A program made the position numbers and the translations under genes. A stretch of DNA of 16,175 nt from JAFEBO01 sp044375915 (lineage in GTDB: Bacteria > Planctomycetota > Phycisphaerae > Phycisphaerales > UBA1924): contig JBILLU010000063.1 of NCBI GenBank assembly GCA_044375915.1, forward strand, positions 1 through 16,175. Reading direction: 5' to 3'. This document shows positions 1 to 6,660 of this stretch, in pieces (position 1 is the first letter of the stretch; the number at the start of each line of letters is the position of its first letter). Below the pieces are notes generated by a model. That model saw only the letters and a list, made by a program, of their open reading frames with translations, had not been told where the DNA came from and searched no databases.

Positions 1-60
1 GTGTGCGGGCCGTGCGAGCGGGCGACTGGGAGATGGCGGTCACGAGGTGAGGGCTTCCCA

Positions 61-94
61 CTTCGTCTCTTCGTCTCTTCGTCTCTCCGTCTCT
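61..94. repeat. Octanucleotide tandem repeat (CTTCGTCT)x4
   Basis: Four consecutive copies of an 8-bp unit CTTCGTCT lie at 61-92, the last with T to C at its third base, followed by two more matching bases. It sits directly downstream of the livG stop codon on the minus strand. Bases 1-60 hold no gene or hairpin that I can see, and no livF start is visible here. Confidence 0.9.
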
Positions 95-101
95 GCACAG
101 T

Positions 102-929
102 TCACTCCTTACCGAGATAGGCTTCAATGACCTTCGGGTTCTTCTGGATCTCGTGCGGCGTGCCCTCGGCGATGGGGATGCCGTAGTCCAGCACGGTGAT
201 GCGTTCGCACAGGTCCATGACGACGCCCATGTCGTGCTCGATCATGAGGATGGAGACGCCGAAAACGTCGCGGACCTCGCGGATGAGCTTGCGGAGGTCC
301 TTCTTCTCCTGCGGGTTCATGCCCGCGGCGGGCTCGTCGAGGAGCAGGACCTTGGGGCCGGTGGCGAGAGCGCGGGCGATCTCGAGGCGGCGCTGATCGC
401 CGTAGGGGAGATTGCGGGCCGACTCGTCCATGCGGTCGTGGAGGTTGAAGACTTGGAGCAGGGCCCGGGCACGTTCGCGGATGGCGGCTTCCTCGGCACG
501 CTGCCAGCCGCTGCGGAGGATGACGCCGGCGAGCGAGTGGGTGGTGCGGAGGTGGCAGGCGAGCTTGACGTTTTCGAAGACGGAGAGCTCGCCGAAGAGG
601 CGGATGTTCTGGAAGGTGCGAGCTAGGCCTGTGAAGGCGATCTCGCTGGGGCGGAGGCCGATGAGGCTCTTGCCACCGAGGGTGATTTCGCCCTGGTCGG
701 GGCGGTAGACGCCAGTGAGCAGGTTGAAGCAGGTGGTCTTGCCGGCGCCGTTGGGGCCAATGAGGCCGTAGAGAGCGGCGGGGGGAAGCGAGAGACGGAA
801 GTCCTGCACGGCCTTCAGGCCGCCGAAGGACTTGAAGACGCCGCGGACTTCGAGCGATTCGCCGGCGGCCCCCGAGCCCTTGAGGACTTCAGCGGCGTCG
901 GTCATGGAGATGGAGATGCCGCTGCTCAC
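102..929 (-). CDS. livG: Branched-chain amino acid ABC transporter ATP-binding protein LivG
   Basis: ATPase subunit of a LivHMGF-type importer; it hydrolyses ATP at the cytoplasmic face of the LivH/LivM channel. In 275 residues all ABC motifs are present: Walker A GPNGAGKTT at 58-66, Q-loop RTFQNIR with Gln107, signature LPYGDQRR at 174-181 (the variant typical of LivG), Walker B VLLLDEP at 194-200 with Glu199, and switch His232 in IEHDM. It is about 20 residues longer at the N-terminus than the usual 255. The start is GTG at 929-927, overlapping the livM stop as GTGA; a strong AAGGGAGG lies 6 nt upstream, which favours this over the ATG at 905. The partner ATPase LivF is not found downstream within the window. 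Substrate could be Leu/Ile/Val or another amino acid or amide; the family does not settle this. Confidence 0.95.
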   Translation of the reverse strand: MSSGISISMTDAAEVLKGSGAAGESLEVRGVFKSFGGLKAVQDFRLSLPPAALYGLIGPNGAGKTTCFNLLTGVYRPDQGEITLGGKSLIGLRPSEIAFTGLARTFQNIRLFGELSVFENVKLACHLRTTHSLAGVILRSGWQRAEEAAIRERARALLQVFNLHDRMDESARNLPYGDQRRLEIARALATGPKVLLLDEPAAGMNPQEKKDLRKLIREVRDVFGVSILMIEHDMGVVMDLCERITVLDYGIPIAEGTPHEIQKNPKVIEAYLGKE

Positions 930-2299
930 GCGGTGCCTCCCTTGTGTCGCCGGGCGGTGAAGAAATCACGCAGCGGGCGGTAGAGCGCACTATCCCAGAG
1001 CTCGCGGACGCCCAGCAAGCCCTGCGGCCGCGTGATCATCATGACAATGAGAGCCAGCGCGAAAAGGATGAGGCGGTAGTCGCTCAGGTTGATGCCGAAG
1101 CGCTTGGCGAGGAAGGCGAGGATGCTGAGGCCGGTGATCACGACGCCGAGGCCGATGATCGCACGGGGGAACGCCCGCGGGTCGTGGCCGCGCTTCTTGC
1201 CGGGGCCCTGATCGGGCTTTCCGGCCATGGCCAAGAGAGCGGCACCGATCACGAGCATGGGGACGCCAACGACGGCGAACTTCATCAGCGTGTCGGGCGT
1301 GCGGAGCAGTTCGGGCAGATAGGTCACAATGGCGGCGGCGATGGCGGCACCGGAGATCGAGCCCAGGCCGCCGAGCACGACCATGATGATGATGTCGAAG
1401 CTCTTCTGGAAGCCCGCGTCGACGGGGCTGAGCGAGATGCCGATGGTGTGGGCGTAAAGCCCGCCGGCGATCCCCGCGAAGAACGCCGCGATGGCGAAGC
1501 CCCAGACCTTGTAATACGTCGTCTTGACACCCATCGCTTCCGCGGCGATCTCGTCCTCGCGGATCGAGAGCATGGCGCGGCCGGTGCTGCTCTGCTTCAG
1601 GCGATAGGCGAAGATGAGCGTGAGCACGACCGCGGCGTAGACCCAGAAGAGACTGGTGTACTTGGGCACGTTGCCGAAGCCCAGCGAGCCGCCGACGGAG
1701 AGCGGGACTGAAAGTGGCTTCGCCGCGGCGATGGCGTCCTTGGTCATCAGGACCTGCGGCGTCTGCTGGATGAGCACGCGGACGATCTCGCCGAAGCCGA
1801 GGGTGACGATGGCGAGGTAGTCGCCGCGGAGCCGGAGTGAGGGCAGACCGACGACCACGCCGAGAAGGGCGGCGACCAGACCGCCGGCGAGCAGCGCGAA
1901 TAGGAACAGGCCTTCACCACCCGTGACGAACGCGGCACCTTCCTTGGCACCGTAGAGACCGCTCATGGTGCCGAGGGTCGCGCCGGCGCTGCCGAAGAGG
2001 GCGAATGAGCCGTAGTACGTGATCGAGCCGGCGACATAGCCACCGACGGCGAGGAACCCGGCGTGGCCGATCGAGAATTGGCCGGTGAAGCCGTTCACGA
2101 TGGTGAGCGACACGGCGAGGATGATGGCGATGCCGACGTCGAGGATCTGCTTGGAGGAGTAGGCGTCGATGTTGGTGCGGACCTGATGCTGCATCAAGAC
2201 GCCGACGACCAGCGCGAGCGCGAGCGGCCAGAAGACGCGCCAAGCCGCGGCGAGCGGGCTCTGAGGGACGAGGTTGGCGCGGTCTTGGAGGGAGGCCAT
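926..2299 (-). CDS. livM: Branched-chain amino acid ABC transporter permease LivM
   Basis: Integral membrane permease of the LivHMG importer, 457 residues (E. coli LivM is about 425). Family hallmarks are QFSIGHAGFLAVGGY at 64-78, SLRLRGDYLAIVTLGFGEIV at 154-173, GRAMLSIREDEIAAEAMGV at 240-258 (the coupling loop to the ATPase) and the C-terminal MITRPQGLLG at 421-430. Between LPELLR (328-333) and YRLILF (408-413), usually nearly adjacent in LivM, there are about 75 extra residues with two hydrophobic segments (about 340-359 and 380-397) around a charged linker KPDQGPGKKRGHD. The start is ATG at 2299-2297, but its leader is C-rich with no Shine-Dalgarno sequence; no other start occurs until Met36. 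Translation is coupled to livG by GTGA. Confidence 0.94.
   Translation of the reverse strand: MASLQDRANLVPQSPLAAAWRVFWPLALALVVGVLMQHQVRTNIDAYSSKQILDVGIAIILAVSLTIVNGFTGQFSIGHAGFLAVGGYVAGSITYYGSFALFGSAGATLGTMSGLYGAKEGAAFVTGGEGLFLFALLAGGLVAALLGVVVGLPSLRLRGDYLAIVTLGFGEIVRVLIQQTPQVLMTKDAIAAAKPLSVPLSVGGSLGFGNVPKYTSLFWVYAAVVLTLIFAYRLKQSSTGRAMLSIREDEIAAEAMGVKTTYYKVWGFAIAAFFAGIAGGLYAHTIGISLSPVDAGFQKSFDIIIMVVLGGLGSISGAAIAAAIVTYLPELLRTPDTLMKFAVVGVPMLVIGAALLAMAGKPDQGPGKKRGHDPRAFPRAIIGLGVVITGLSILAFLAKRFGINLSDYRLILFALALIVMMITRPQGLLGVRELWDSALYRPLRDFFTARRHKGGTA
936..943 (-). promoter_or_regulatory. Shine-Dalgarno of livG inside the livM 3' end
   Basis: Minus-strand AAGGGAGG, 6 nt before the GTG at 929, inside the last codons of livM. 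It supports the GTG start rather than the internal ATG at 905, and re-initiation after livM. Confidence 0.7.
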
Positions 2300-2318
2300 G
2301 GGGACGGGGTGGGGAAGG

Positions 2319-2376
2319 GGAGCAGCGGAGCAGGGGAGCAGGGACTTGATGCCTTGATGCCGTGTGGTTTGATGCC
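2319..2376. repeat. Two octanucleotide tandem repeats in the livH-livM gap
   Basis: GGAGCAG recurs with exact 8-bp period at 2319, 2327 and 2335. TTGATGCC is tandem at 2346-2353 and 2354-2361, with a third copy at 2369-2376. They fill much of the 100-bp gap between livH and livM, immediately upstream of the livM start, where they leave a C-rich mRNA leader without a ribosome-binding site. Confidence 0.85.
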
Positions 2377-2399
2377 TTTTGCTTGATCGAAATCCGAGA

Positions 2400-3341
2400 T
2401 CAGACCTTTTCCACGACGGCCTTGCCGAGGATGCCGCCGGGTTTCACGAGCAGGACGAGGATGAGGGCGGCGAAGACGTAGACGTCGCGGAGGGCGGGGT
2501 TGACGTAGGTGGAGCCGAAGCCTTCGAGCAGGCCGATGGCCAGGCCGCCGAGCATCGCGCCGCGGACGTTGCCGATGCCGCCGACGACCGCGGCGACGAA
2601 GGCTTTCAGGCCCAGCAGCACCCACGACGTGTCGGCGGGCTGCTTAATGACGGAGAAGTTGAGGGCCCACAGGAACCCGCCCGCGGCTGCGAGACTGGAG
2701 CCGAGGATGAACGTGAACGAGATGACCCGATCCACCGGGATTCCCATCAGGCCCGCGGTGCGGACGTCGTAGGAGACGGCTCGCATGGCGCGGCCGATCT
2801 TGGTGTGGAAGACCAGATACTCGAGGGCGAGCATCAGCGCCAGCGCCGTGCCGACGACGACGAGATCGAGCAGGCGGACCTGGACGTCGCCGATCGAGAA
2901 GAGCGTCGCGTCGGAGATGAGTGAGGGGATCTTCCGCGGGCTGGTGCCGAAGATGAACTGGAGCTGCCCGCTGTTCTGGAGAAGCAGCGAGACGCCGATG
3001 GCGGTGATGAGAACGTTGAGGCGGGGTGCGCCGCGGAGGGGCTTGTAGGCGAGGCGTTCGATGGTGAAGCCGATGAGCCCGCAGCAGGCCATGGCCAGGG
3101 TGAGCACGACGGGCCCGACCCACCACGCGGCAACGCCGCCAGCGGCAAGGTCCACGCCCAGCCACGCAAGCAGTTTGGTGGCGATGACGAGGCTGAGCCA
3201 GCCGCCGAGGACGACGATGTCGGAGTGGGCGAAGTTGATGAACTTCAGGATGCCGTAGACCATGGTGTAGCCCAGCGCGATGAGCGCGTAGAGGCTGCCG
3301 ATGGTGAGGGCGTCCTTGAGGGTTTGAAGAAGAGTGTCCAC
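2400..3341 (-). CDS. livH: Branched-chain amino acid ABC transporter permease LivH
   Basis: First membrane subunit of the importer, 313 residues, close to the usual 308. Seen in the sequence: the N-terminal family motif LTIGSLYALIALGYTMVYGI at 12-31 followed by INFAHSD (35-41, usually INFAHGD or INFAHGE), seven to eight hydrophobic segments, the cytoplasmic coupling loop IGRAMRAVSYDVRTAGLMGI at 182-201, the AVVGGIGNVRGAMLGG motif at 251-266, and the C-terminal LLVKPGGILG. The start is GTG at 3341-3339 without a clear Shine-Dalgarno; the next possible start (Met27) would cut the first membrane helix. It is followed by livM after 100 bp. On its upstream side lies a dockerin-protein gene on the same strand, 192 bp away, not livK as in most liv loci. 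Confidence 0.95.
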   Translation of the reverse strand: MDTLLQTLKDALTIGSLYALIALGYTMVYGILKFINFAHSDIVVLGGWLSLVIATKLLAWLGVDLAAGGVAAWWVGPVVLTLAMACCGLIGFTIERLAYKPLRGAPRLNVLITAIGVSLLLQNSGQLQFIFGTSPRKIPSLISDATLFSIGDVQVRLLDLVVVGTALALMLALEYLVFHTKIGRAMRAVSYDVRTAGLMGIPVDRVISFTFILGSSLAAAGGFLWALNFSVIKQPADTSWVLLGLKAFVAAVVGGIGNVRGAMLGGLAIGLLEGFGSTYVNPALRDVYVFAALILVLLVKPGGILGKAVVEKV

Positions 3342-3466
3342 GGCGAGTCGGGTTCGATGCGAGCGGGGAGTTTAGCCGGTTTGGGTTGGCGCGTCGGAAG
3401 CGGGAACGGGCGTACCGGCCCGGGCTTGGCGGGATGCTGGATCGTCGGAAGTGGATTGGGCAACGC

Positions 3467-3495
3467 CGACCCGCTCGCTCACGCTCGGGGCTCGT
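3467..3495. repeat. Planctomycete-type intergenic repeat (CGCTCGCTCACGCTCGGGGC core)
   Basis: The 29-bp stretch, which reads as ACGAGCCCCGAGCGTGAGCG then AGCGGGTCG on the minus strand, resembles intergenic repeat units I associate with planctomycete genomes; in translation they give the ADPLAHARGS peptide seen here in a plus-strand frame. Only one copy is in this window. It sits in the 192-bp gap between livH and the Ig/dockerin gene; the rest of that gap holds nothing I can name. Confidence 0.45.
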
Positions 3496-3533
3496 CAAGG
3501 TTGACGGACTCGTCCAGTCAGGTTGTGGCCGGA

Positions 3534-4802
3534 TTACTCGCCGCAGAGCAGACGGTCGTACGCCGGAACGAAGACCTGGAAGTCGAGGTCGTCGACGACG
3601 CCATCTTGGTTCAGGTCGGACGGGCAGCCGGCGGGCATGGAGGGGTCGGCGCAATCCAGGATGTTGTACTGGAAGGCGAAGTCCTGGAAGTCGAAGTCAT
3701 CGACGGTACCGTCGCAGTTGAAGTCGGAGGTGCAAAGGATGAACGGCACGGCGGCGGTGATGTGGGTGCCGCAGCCGTTCTCGATGACGCAGTCGTAGTC
3801 GGCAACGCTGGTGGCGTCTGCGTTGCTGAGCGACAGCACAGAGGTGGCGGCGGTGGGGTTGGCGATCGAGTCGATGTCGATGCCGTTCTTGCGCCACTTG
3901 TAGGTGAAGGGCCCCGTTCCAATGGCCTTGGCGGTGATCGTGGCGGTGCCGCCGGGGCAGATGCCGGCGTAATCGGGCATGACGGTGCGGGGCGGTAGGT
4001 TGGCCCACGCCAAGCCTCGGATCTGAGCTCCGTCGGCGAGCGTGGCGCCGTTGGCGTACGCGTTGCCCACAAGGCGCACGAGGCGGGTGCCGTTGGTGTC
4101 GCTGAAGATGATCTCGTTGGTGGTGGGGTGGCGGGCCGAGTCCCAGTAATTCGTGAGTGCTGGCGGCGTCGCGAACGTCGTGAACGCCGTCGCGGGCAGC
4201 GGGTTGGTGAGCTTCTTCACCCGACCGGCGGCGGTGGAGGCGTTGAAGTCGATGAACACGTCCTCGGTGGCGGTGCTCACGATGTAGTCCATGTCGGAGA
4301 TGCCGGAGATCGCCGCTGTAGACGAAATCACCGATCCGTCAGCGGAGTTGACGACGGCAAGGCGGTTGGTTCCGAAATTGCCGAGAGCAGCGAACGTCAC
4401 CAGGAGGTTTCCGTGGCGAGGTGAATACTCGACGCCCTCGATGTAGCTCGTCGCGAGAGGGGCGCCGAAGTTGAACAGGGTCGCGGTGCCCGTTCCCGGG
4501 TTGATGGTCATGTATTGGGCGGTGGTGGTCGCGGTGCCAGTGTTGCGATACAGCGAGGCAGCCAGGCGGCAGCCGGGGACCGACGTGAGGTAATACAACT
4601 GGCGGCTGCCGCTGATGTCGTGCGGCACGCGCATGTAGAAGTCCCATGCGCCGGTGGCAGAATCAATCACGATGAGATCGCTGCCGCCTTGGCCGTTGAC
4701 GGTGCTCGGAGCCTTGGCCCCGATCAGGGATTGACCAAGCGAGGTCGAGCCGCAGGCCGCGGCCGCGACACATGTAGCGACAAAGAGAAGACGTGTGCGC
4801 AT
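3534..4802 (-). CDS. Secreted Ig-like protein with GC-type dockerin tail
   Basis: 422 residues from ATG 4802-4800. I chose this start because GGAGGG lies 6 nt upstream (4809-4814) and a signal peptide begins directly; an ATG seven codons earlier would put that site inside the gene. The signal peptide is about residues 1-24, with likely cleavage near SLGQ/S. Residues about 30-265 are rich in short beta-strand-like repeats (for example VVNSADGSVISS, EYSPRHGNLLVTF) and may form a beta-propeller, which I cannot prove. Residues about 275-357 look like an Ig-like domain (YKWRKNG ... YDCVIENGCG). The tail, 357-422, has two loops, DFNCDGTVDDFDF and DLNQDGVVDDLDF, separated by CADPSMPAGC. No catalytic motif is visible. 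Exported and probably anchored through the tail; function unknown. Same strand as its neighbours, 94 bp after the HAF-repeat gene. Confidence 0.85.
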   Translation of the reverse strand: MRTRLLFVATCVAAAACGSTSLGQSLIGAKAPSTVNGQGGSDLIVIDSATGAWDFYMRVPHDISGSRQLYYLTSVPGCRLAASLYRNTGTATTTAQYMTINPGTGTATLFNFGAPLATSYIEGVEYSPRHGNLLVTFAALGNFGTNRLAVVNSADGSVISSTAAISGISDMDYIVSTATEDVFIDFNASTAAGRVKKLTNPLPATAFTTFATPPALTNYWDSARHPTTNEIIFSDTNGTRLVRLVGNAYANGATLADGAQIRGLAWANLPPRTVMPDYAGICPGGTATITAKAIGTGPFTYKWRKNGIDIDSIANPTAATSVLSLSNADATSVADYDCVIENGCGTHITAAVPFILCTSDFNCDGTVDDFDFQDFAFQYNILDCADPSMPAGCPSDLNQDGVVDDLDFQVFVPAYDRLLCGE

Positions 4803-4808
4803 GGAAAA

Positions 4809-4814
4809 CCCTCC
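4809..4814 (-). promoter_or_regulatory. Shine-Dalgarno GGAGGG deciding the start at 4802
   Basis: Minus-strand GGAGGG with a 6-nt TTTTCC spacer before ATG 4802. It shows the longer frame beginning at 4823 is not the real start. Confidence 0.75.
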
Positions 4815-4835
4815 AGCGACCATTGTCCAGTTCGC

Positions 4836-4855
4836 GACCGCTCCGTCAAGCGGTC
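4836..4855. other. Inverted repeat in the gap between two dockerin genes
   Basis: Perfect 7-bp arms GACCGCT and AGCGGTC around a 6-nt loop. No T-run follows on either strand, so it is not a standard intrinsic terminator. It lies in the putative leader of the Ig/dockerin gene and could be an operator or an mRNA hairpin. Confidence 0.4.
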
Positions 4856-4865
4856 ATCCCCAAGA

Positions 4866-4892
4866 TCCGAGAAAGTCGACAGAATTCTCGGA
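4866..4892 (-). other. Hairpin immediately after the HAF/Ig/dockerin stop codon
   Basis: Perfect 8-bp arms TCCGAGAA and TTCTCGGA around an 11-nt loop, starting 5 nt past the stop codon at 4897 on the minus strand. No U-tract follows. It may protect the 3' end or attenuate transcription; a terminator call is weak. Confidence 0.4.
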
Positions 4893-4896
4893 CGCG

Positions 4897-6504
4897 TCAC
4901 GGGCAGACGAGGGTGTCGTACGCCACGGCAAAGAGCGAGAAGTCGAGGTCGTCGACCACGAAGTCGCCGTTGATGTCGGCTCGGCAGCCCAGCACCATCT
5001 GCGGGTCGAAGCAGTCAAGAACGTCATACGAGACCGCGAAGGTGCCGAAGTCGGCGTCGTCGACGTTGCCGTCGTTGTTGAAATCGGCGCGGCAGATGGT
5101 GACCTGGGCCGGCGTGCTGGCGACCGTGCTGCAGGCGTTGGTCGCTTCGCAGATCCACTCACCCGCCCACGCGGGCGTCGGGTTCTCGATCCGCATCGCG
5201 TTGGTGGCGGCGCCGATGACGCGGGTGCTGCCGTACAGGCCGTCGGTCACGAGCTGGCCGTTGCGTTTCCAGGAGTAGGTGATGACCTGGTTCGAACTCG
5301 CCGCGGCACCGAGGAAGATGATGGAAGAGTTGTAGTTGAAGCGGACGTTGTCGGGATGATCGCTGAAAACCGGGCAGGGGTACGCGGGTGCGAGCACAGC
5401 GGCGTGCTGGTAACGCCCGGGCTTGGGGGGCGTGAGGCCGGTGACAAGGATCCAGCCGCTCTCGTTGATGTCGCTGACGCTGTCGCCACCGACGATGCCC
5501 CACGTGCTGGAAGTGGGCGTGAGGCGCTGCGAGAGAATGACGGGGTTGGACGTCGGCGTGTACCAGATCGCGGCGGTGAGGAACGCGAAGCCGGGGCCTT
5601 TCACCCAGCCGACGATCGCGCCGGCGTCGTTGATGCCCATGGCGCCCGATTCGGTCATCGATCCGAGCGGCAGGAAGCGCGTGCCGCCAGCTTCGTCCCA
5701 GATGATCGCCTTGCTGAGGCTGCCTTGACGCACTACTCCGACGACCTGGCCGAGATTGTTCATGTCTGCGGGCGTGAACTGATTGGTGCCGGCGATGAAC
5801 GGGATATCGGTGCGTGTGCCGTTGGGATGGTGAATGAACGCCTTGAGGAAGGGCGCGGCGGACTGACTCACGTAGACCAGAGCGCGGCCGTCGTCGGTGA
5901 TGCGCTGCGCGATGCCCAGGGTCTCGCTGGGCAAAATCGGGATGCTGATCGTCGTGCCGTTGGCCAGCCAGATTCGCGGGCGGCTGAAGCCGGGCGGGAT
6001 GTTCTCGTAGCCCGCGATGTCGCCGAAGGCGTTCATGCCGTTCGCGTTGGAGCGCTGGGAGCCGGAGTTGAAGATCTCGATCGCGGTGGTGGGGCTCGTC
6101 CACTTTGCGGCGTGGTAGTTCACGAACGAGGCACCGTTGTACACCGGCGCTCCGCCCACGACCGTGCCGTCGTTGGCGAGGAAGACCGGCTCGACGCTCA
6201 CCGCGTTGGTGTTGGTCTGACCCGGCAGAGCGGTGAGGAGGCTCTTGACGCCGGTGGCTGGCTCCCAGCGGAAGCCGCGGACCGGCCCGCTGGCGGGCGA
6301 CGCGGTCGCAATGACCTGCCCGGCGTTGTTGATGCCGCGGGGGTCCGAGGTGCCGATGCCATTGGCAAGGTCGCCGACATCGAAAACGTCATAGGTAGGT
6401 TGGGCGAACGCGCGAGAACTCAGCAGCAGCGCCGCGACGCACACGCGGGATCGAACGTTGCCGGGAAACGAGACCGCGAACGACGGAACACAAAGCGAAC
6501 GCAT
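4897..6504 (-). CDS. Secreted HAF-repeat / Ig-like protein with GC-type dockerin tail
   Basis: 535 residues from ATG 6504-6502, chosen because GGAG lies 6 nt upstream (6511-6514); the open frame continues to an ATG at 6588 that has only a weak site. The signal peptide ends about RAFA/Q at 34/35. Residues 55-360 carry spaced xINxxGxxxG motifs of the HAF extracellular repeat family: GINNAGQVIA (57-66), GMNAFGDIAG, DMNNLGQVVG, GINDAGAIVG (289-298) and DINESGWILV, plus degenerate copies. Residues about 376-470 are Ig-like (ITYSWKRNG ... GEWICEATNAC). The tail at 471-535 has loops DFNNDGNVDDADF and DINGDFVVDDLDF separated by CFDPQMVLGC. No enzyme motif is seen; the role is unknown, perhaps structural or substrate-binding at the cell surface. 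It lies between the GH81 gene (156 bp upstream) and another Ig/dockerin gene. Confidence 0.85.
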   Translation of the reverse strand: MRSLCVPSFAVSFPGNVRSRVCVAALLLSSRAFAQPTYDVFDVGDLANGIGTSDPRGINNAGQVIATASPASGPVRGFRWEPATGVKSLLTALPGQTNTNAVSVEPVFLANDGTVVGGAPVYNGASFVNYHAAKWTSPTTAIEIFNSGSQRSNANGMNAFGDIAGYENIPPGFSRPRIWLANGTTISIPILPSETLGIAQRITDDGRALVYVSQSAAPFLKAFIHHPNGTRTDIPFIAGTNQFTPADMNNLGQVVGVVRQGSLSKAIIWDEAGGTRFLPLGSMTESGAMGINDAGAIVGWVKGPGFAFLTAAIWYTPTSNPVILSQRLTPTSSTWGIVGGDSVSDINESGWILVTGLTPPKPGRYQHAAVLAPAYPCPVFSDHPDNVRFNYNSSIIFLGAAASSNQVITYSWKRNGQLVTDGLYGSTRVIGAATNAMRIENPTPAWAGEWICEATNACSTVASTPAQVTICRADFNNDGNVDDADFGTFAVSYDVLDCFDPQMVLGCRADINGDFVVDDLDFSLFAVAYDTLVCP

Positions 6505-6510
6505 GGGGGT

Positions 6511-6514
6511 CTCC
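6511..6514 (-). promoter_or_regulatory. Shine-Dalgarno GGAG deciding the start at 6504
   Basis: Minus-strand GGAG with a 6-nt ACCCCC spacer before ATG 6504. It favours Met at 6504 over the upstream in-frame ATG at 6588. Confidence 0.6.
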
Positions 6515-6660
6515 GGATGTCGACGAAATGAGGCCAAAGTGATTGATAGCAACCACGTGGCGCGGCGTCCATTGCGACTCAGTTGCATGTTCGAGCCTGC
6601 TGCCTGGCTTTGCGTGGGCGCAACCCAAGGCCGCCGAGTTTTGGCAATCGAGAGAGTTAC

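Noticed and set aside
61..94. CRISPR-like array
   Set aside because: The units are 8 bp and directly tandem with no spacers, so it is a simple tandem repeat.
1..101. Possible livF start after livG
   Set aside because: No open frame with ABC motifs on the minus strand here; only repeat DNA. livF may lie beyond the left edge or elsewhere.
3342..3533. Intrinsic terminator between the Ig/dockerin gene and livH
   Set aside because: No stem followed by a T-run was found; whether livHMG is read from the upstream gene remains undecided.
4795..6531. Plus-strand open frame of 578 codons opposite the HAF/Ig gene
   Set aside because: Its composition (Asp/Val/Arg/Gly/Ala-rich) is that of a mirrored frame, and the opposite strand has signal peptide, HAF repeats, Ig and dockerin motifs.
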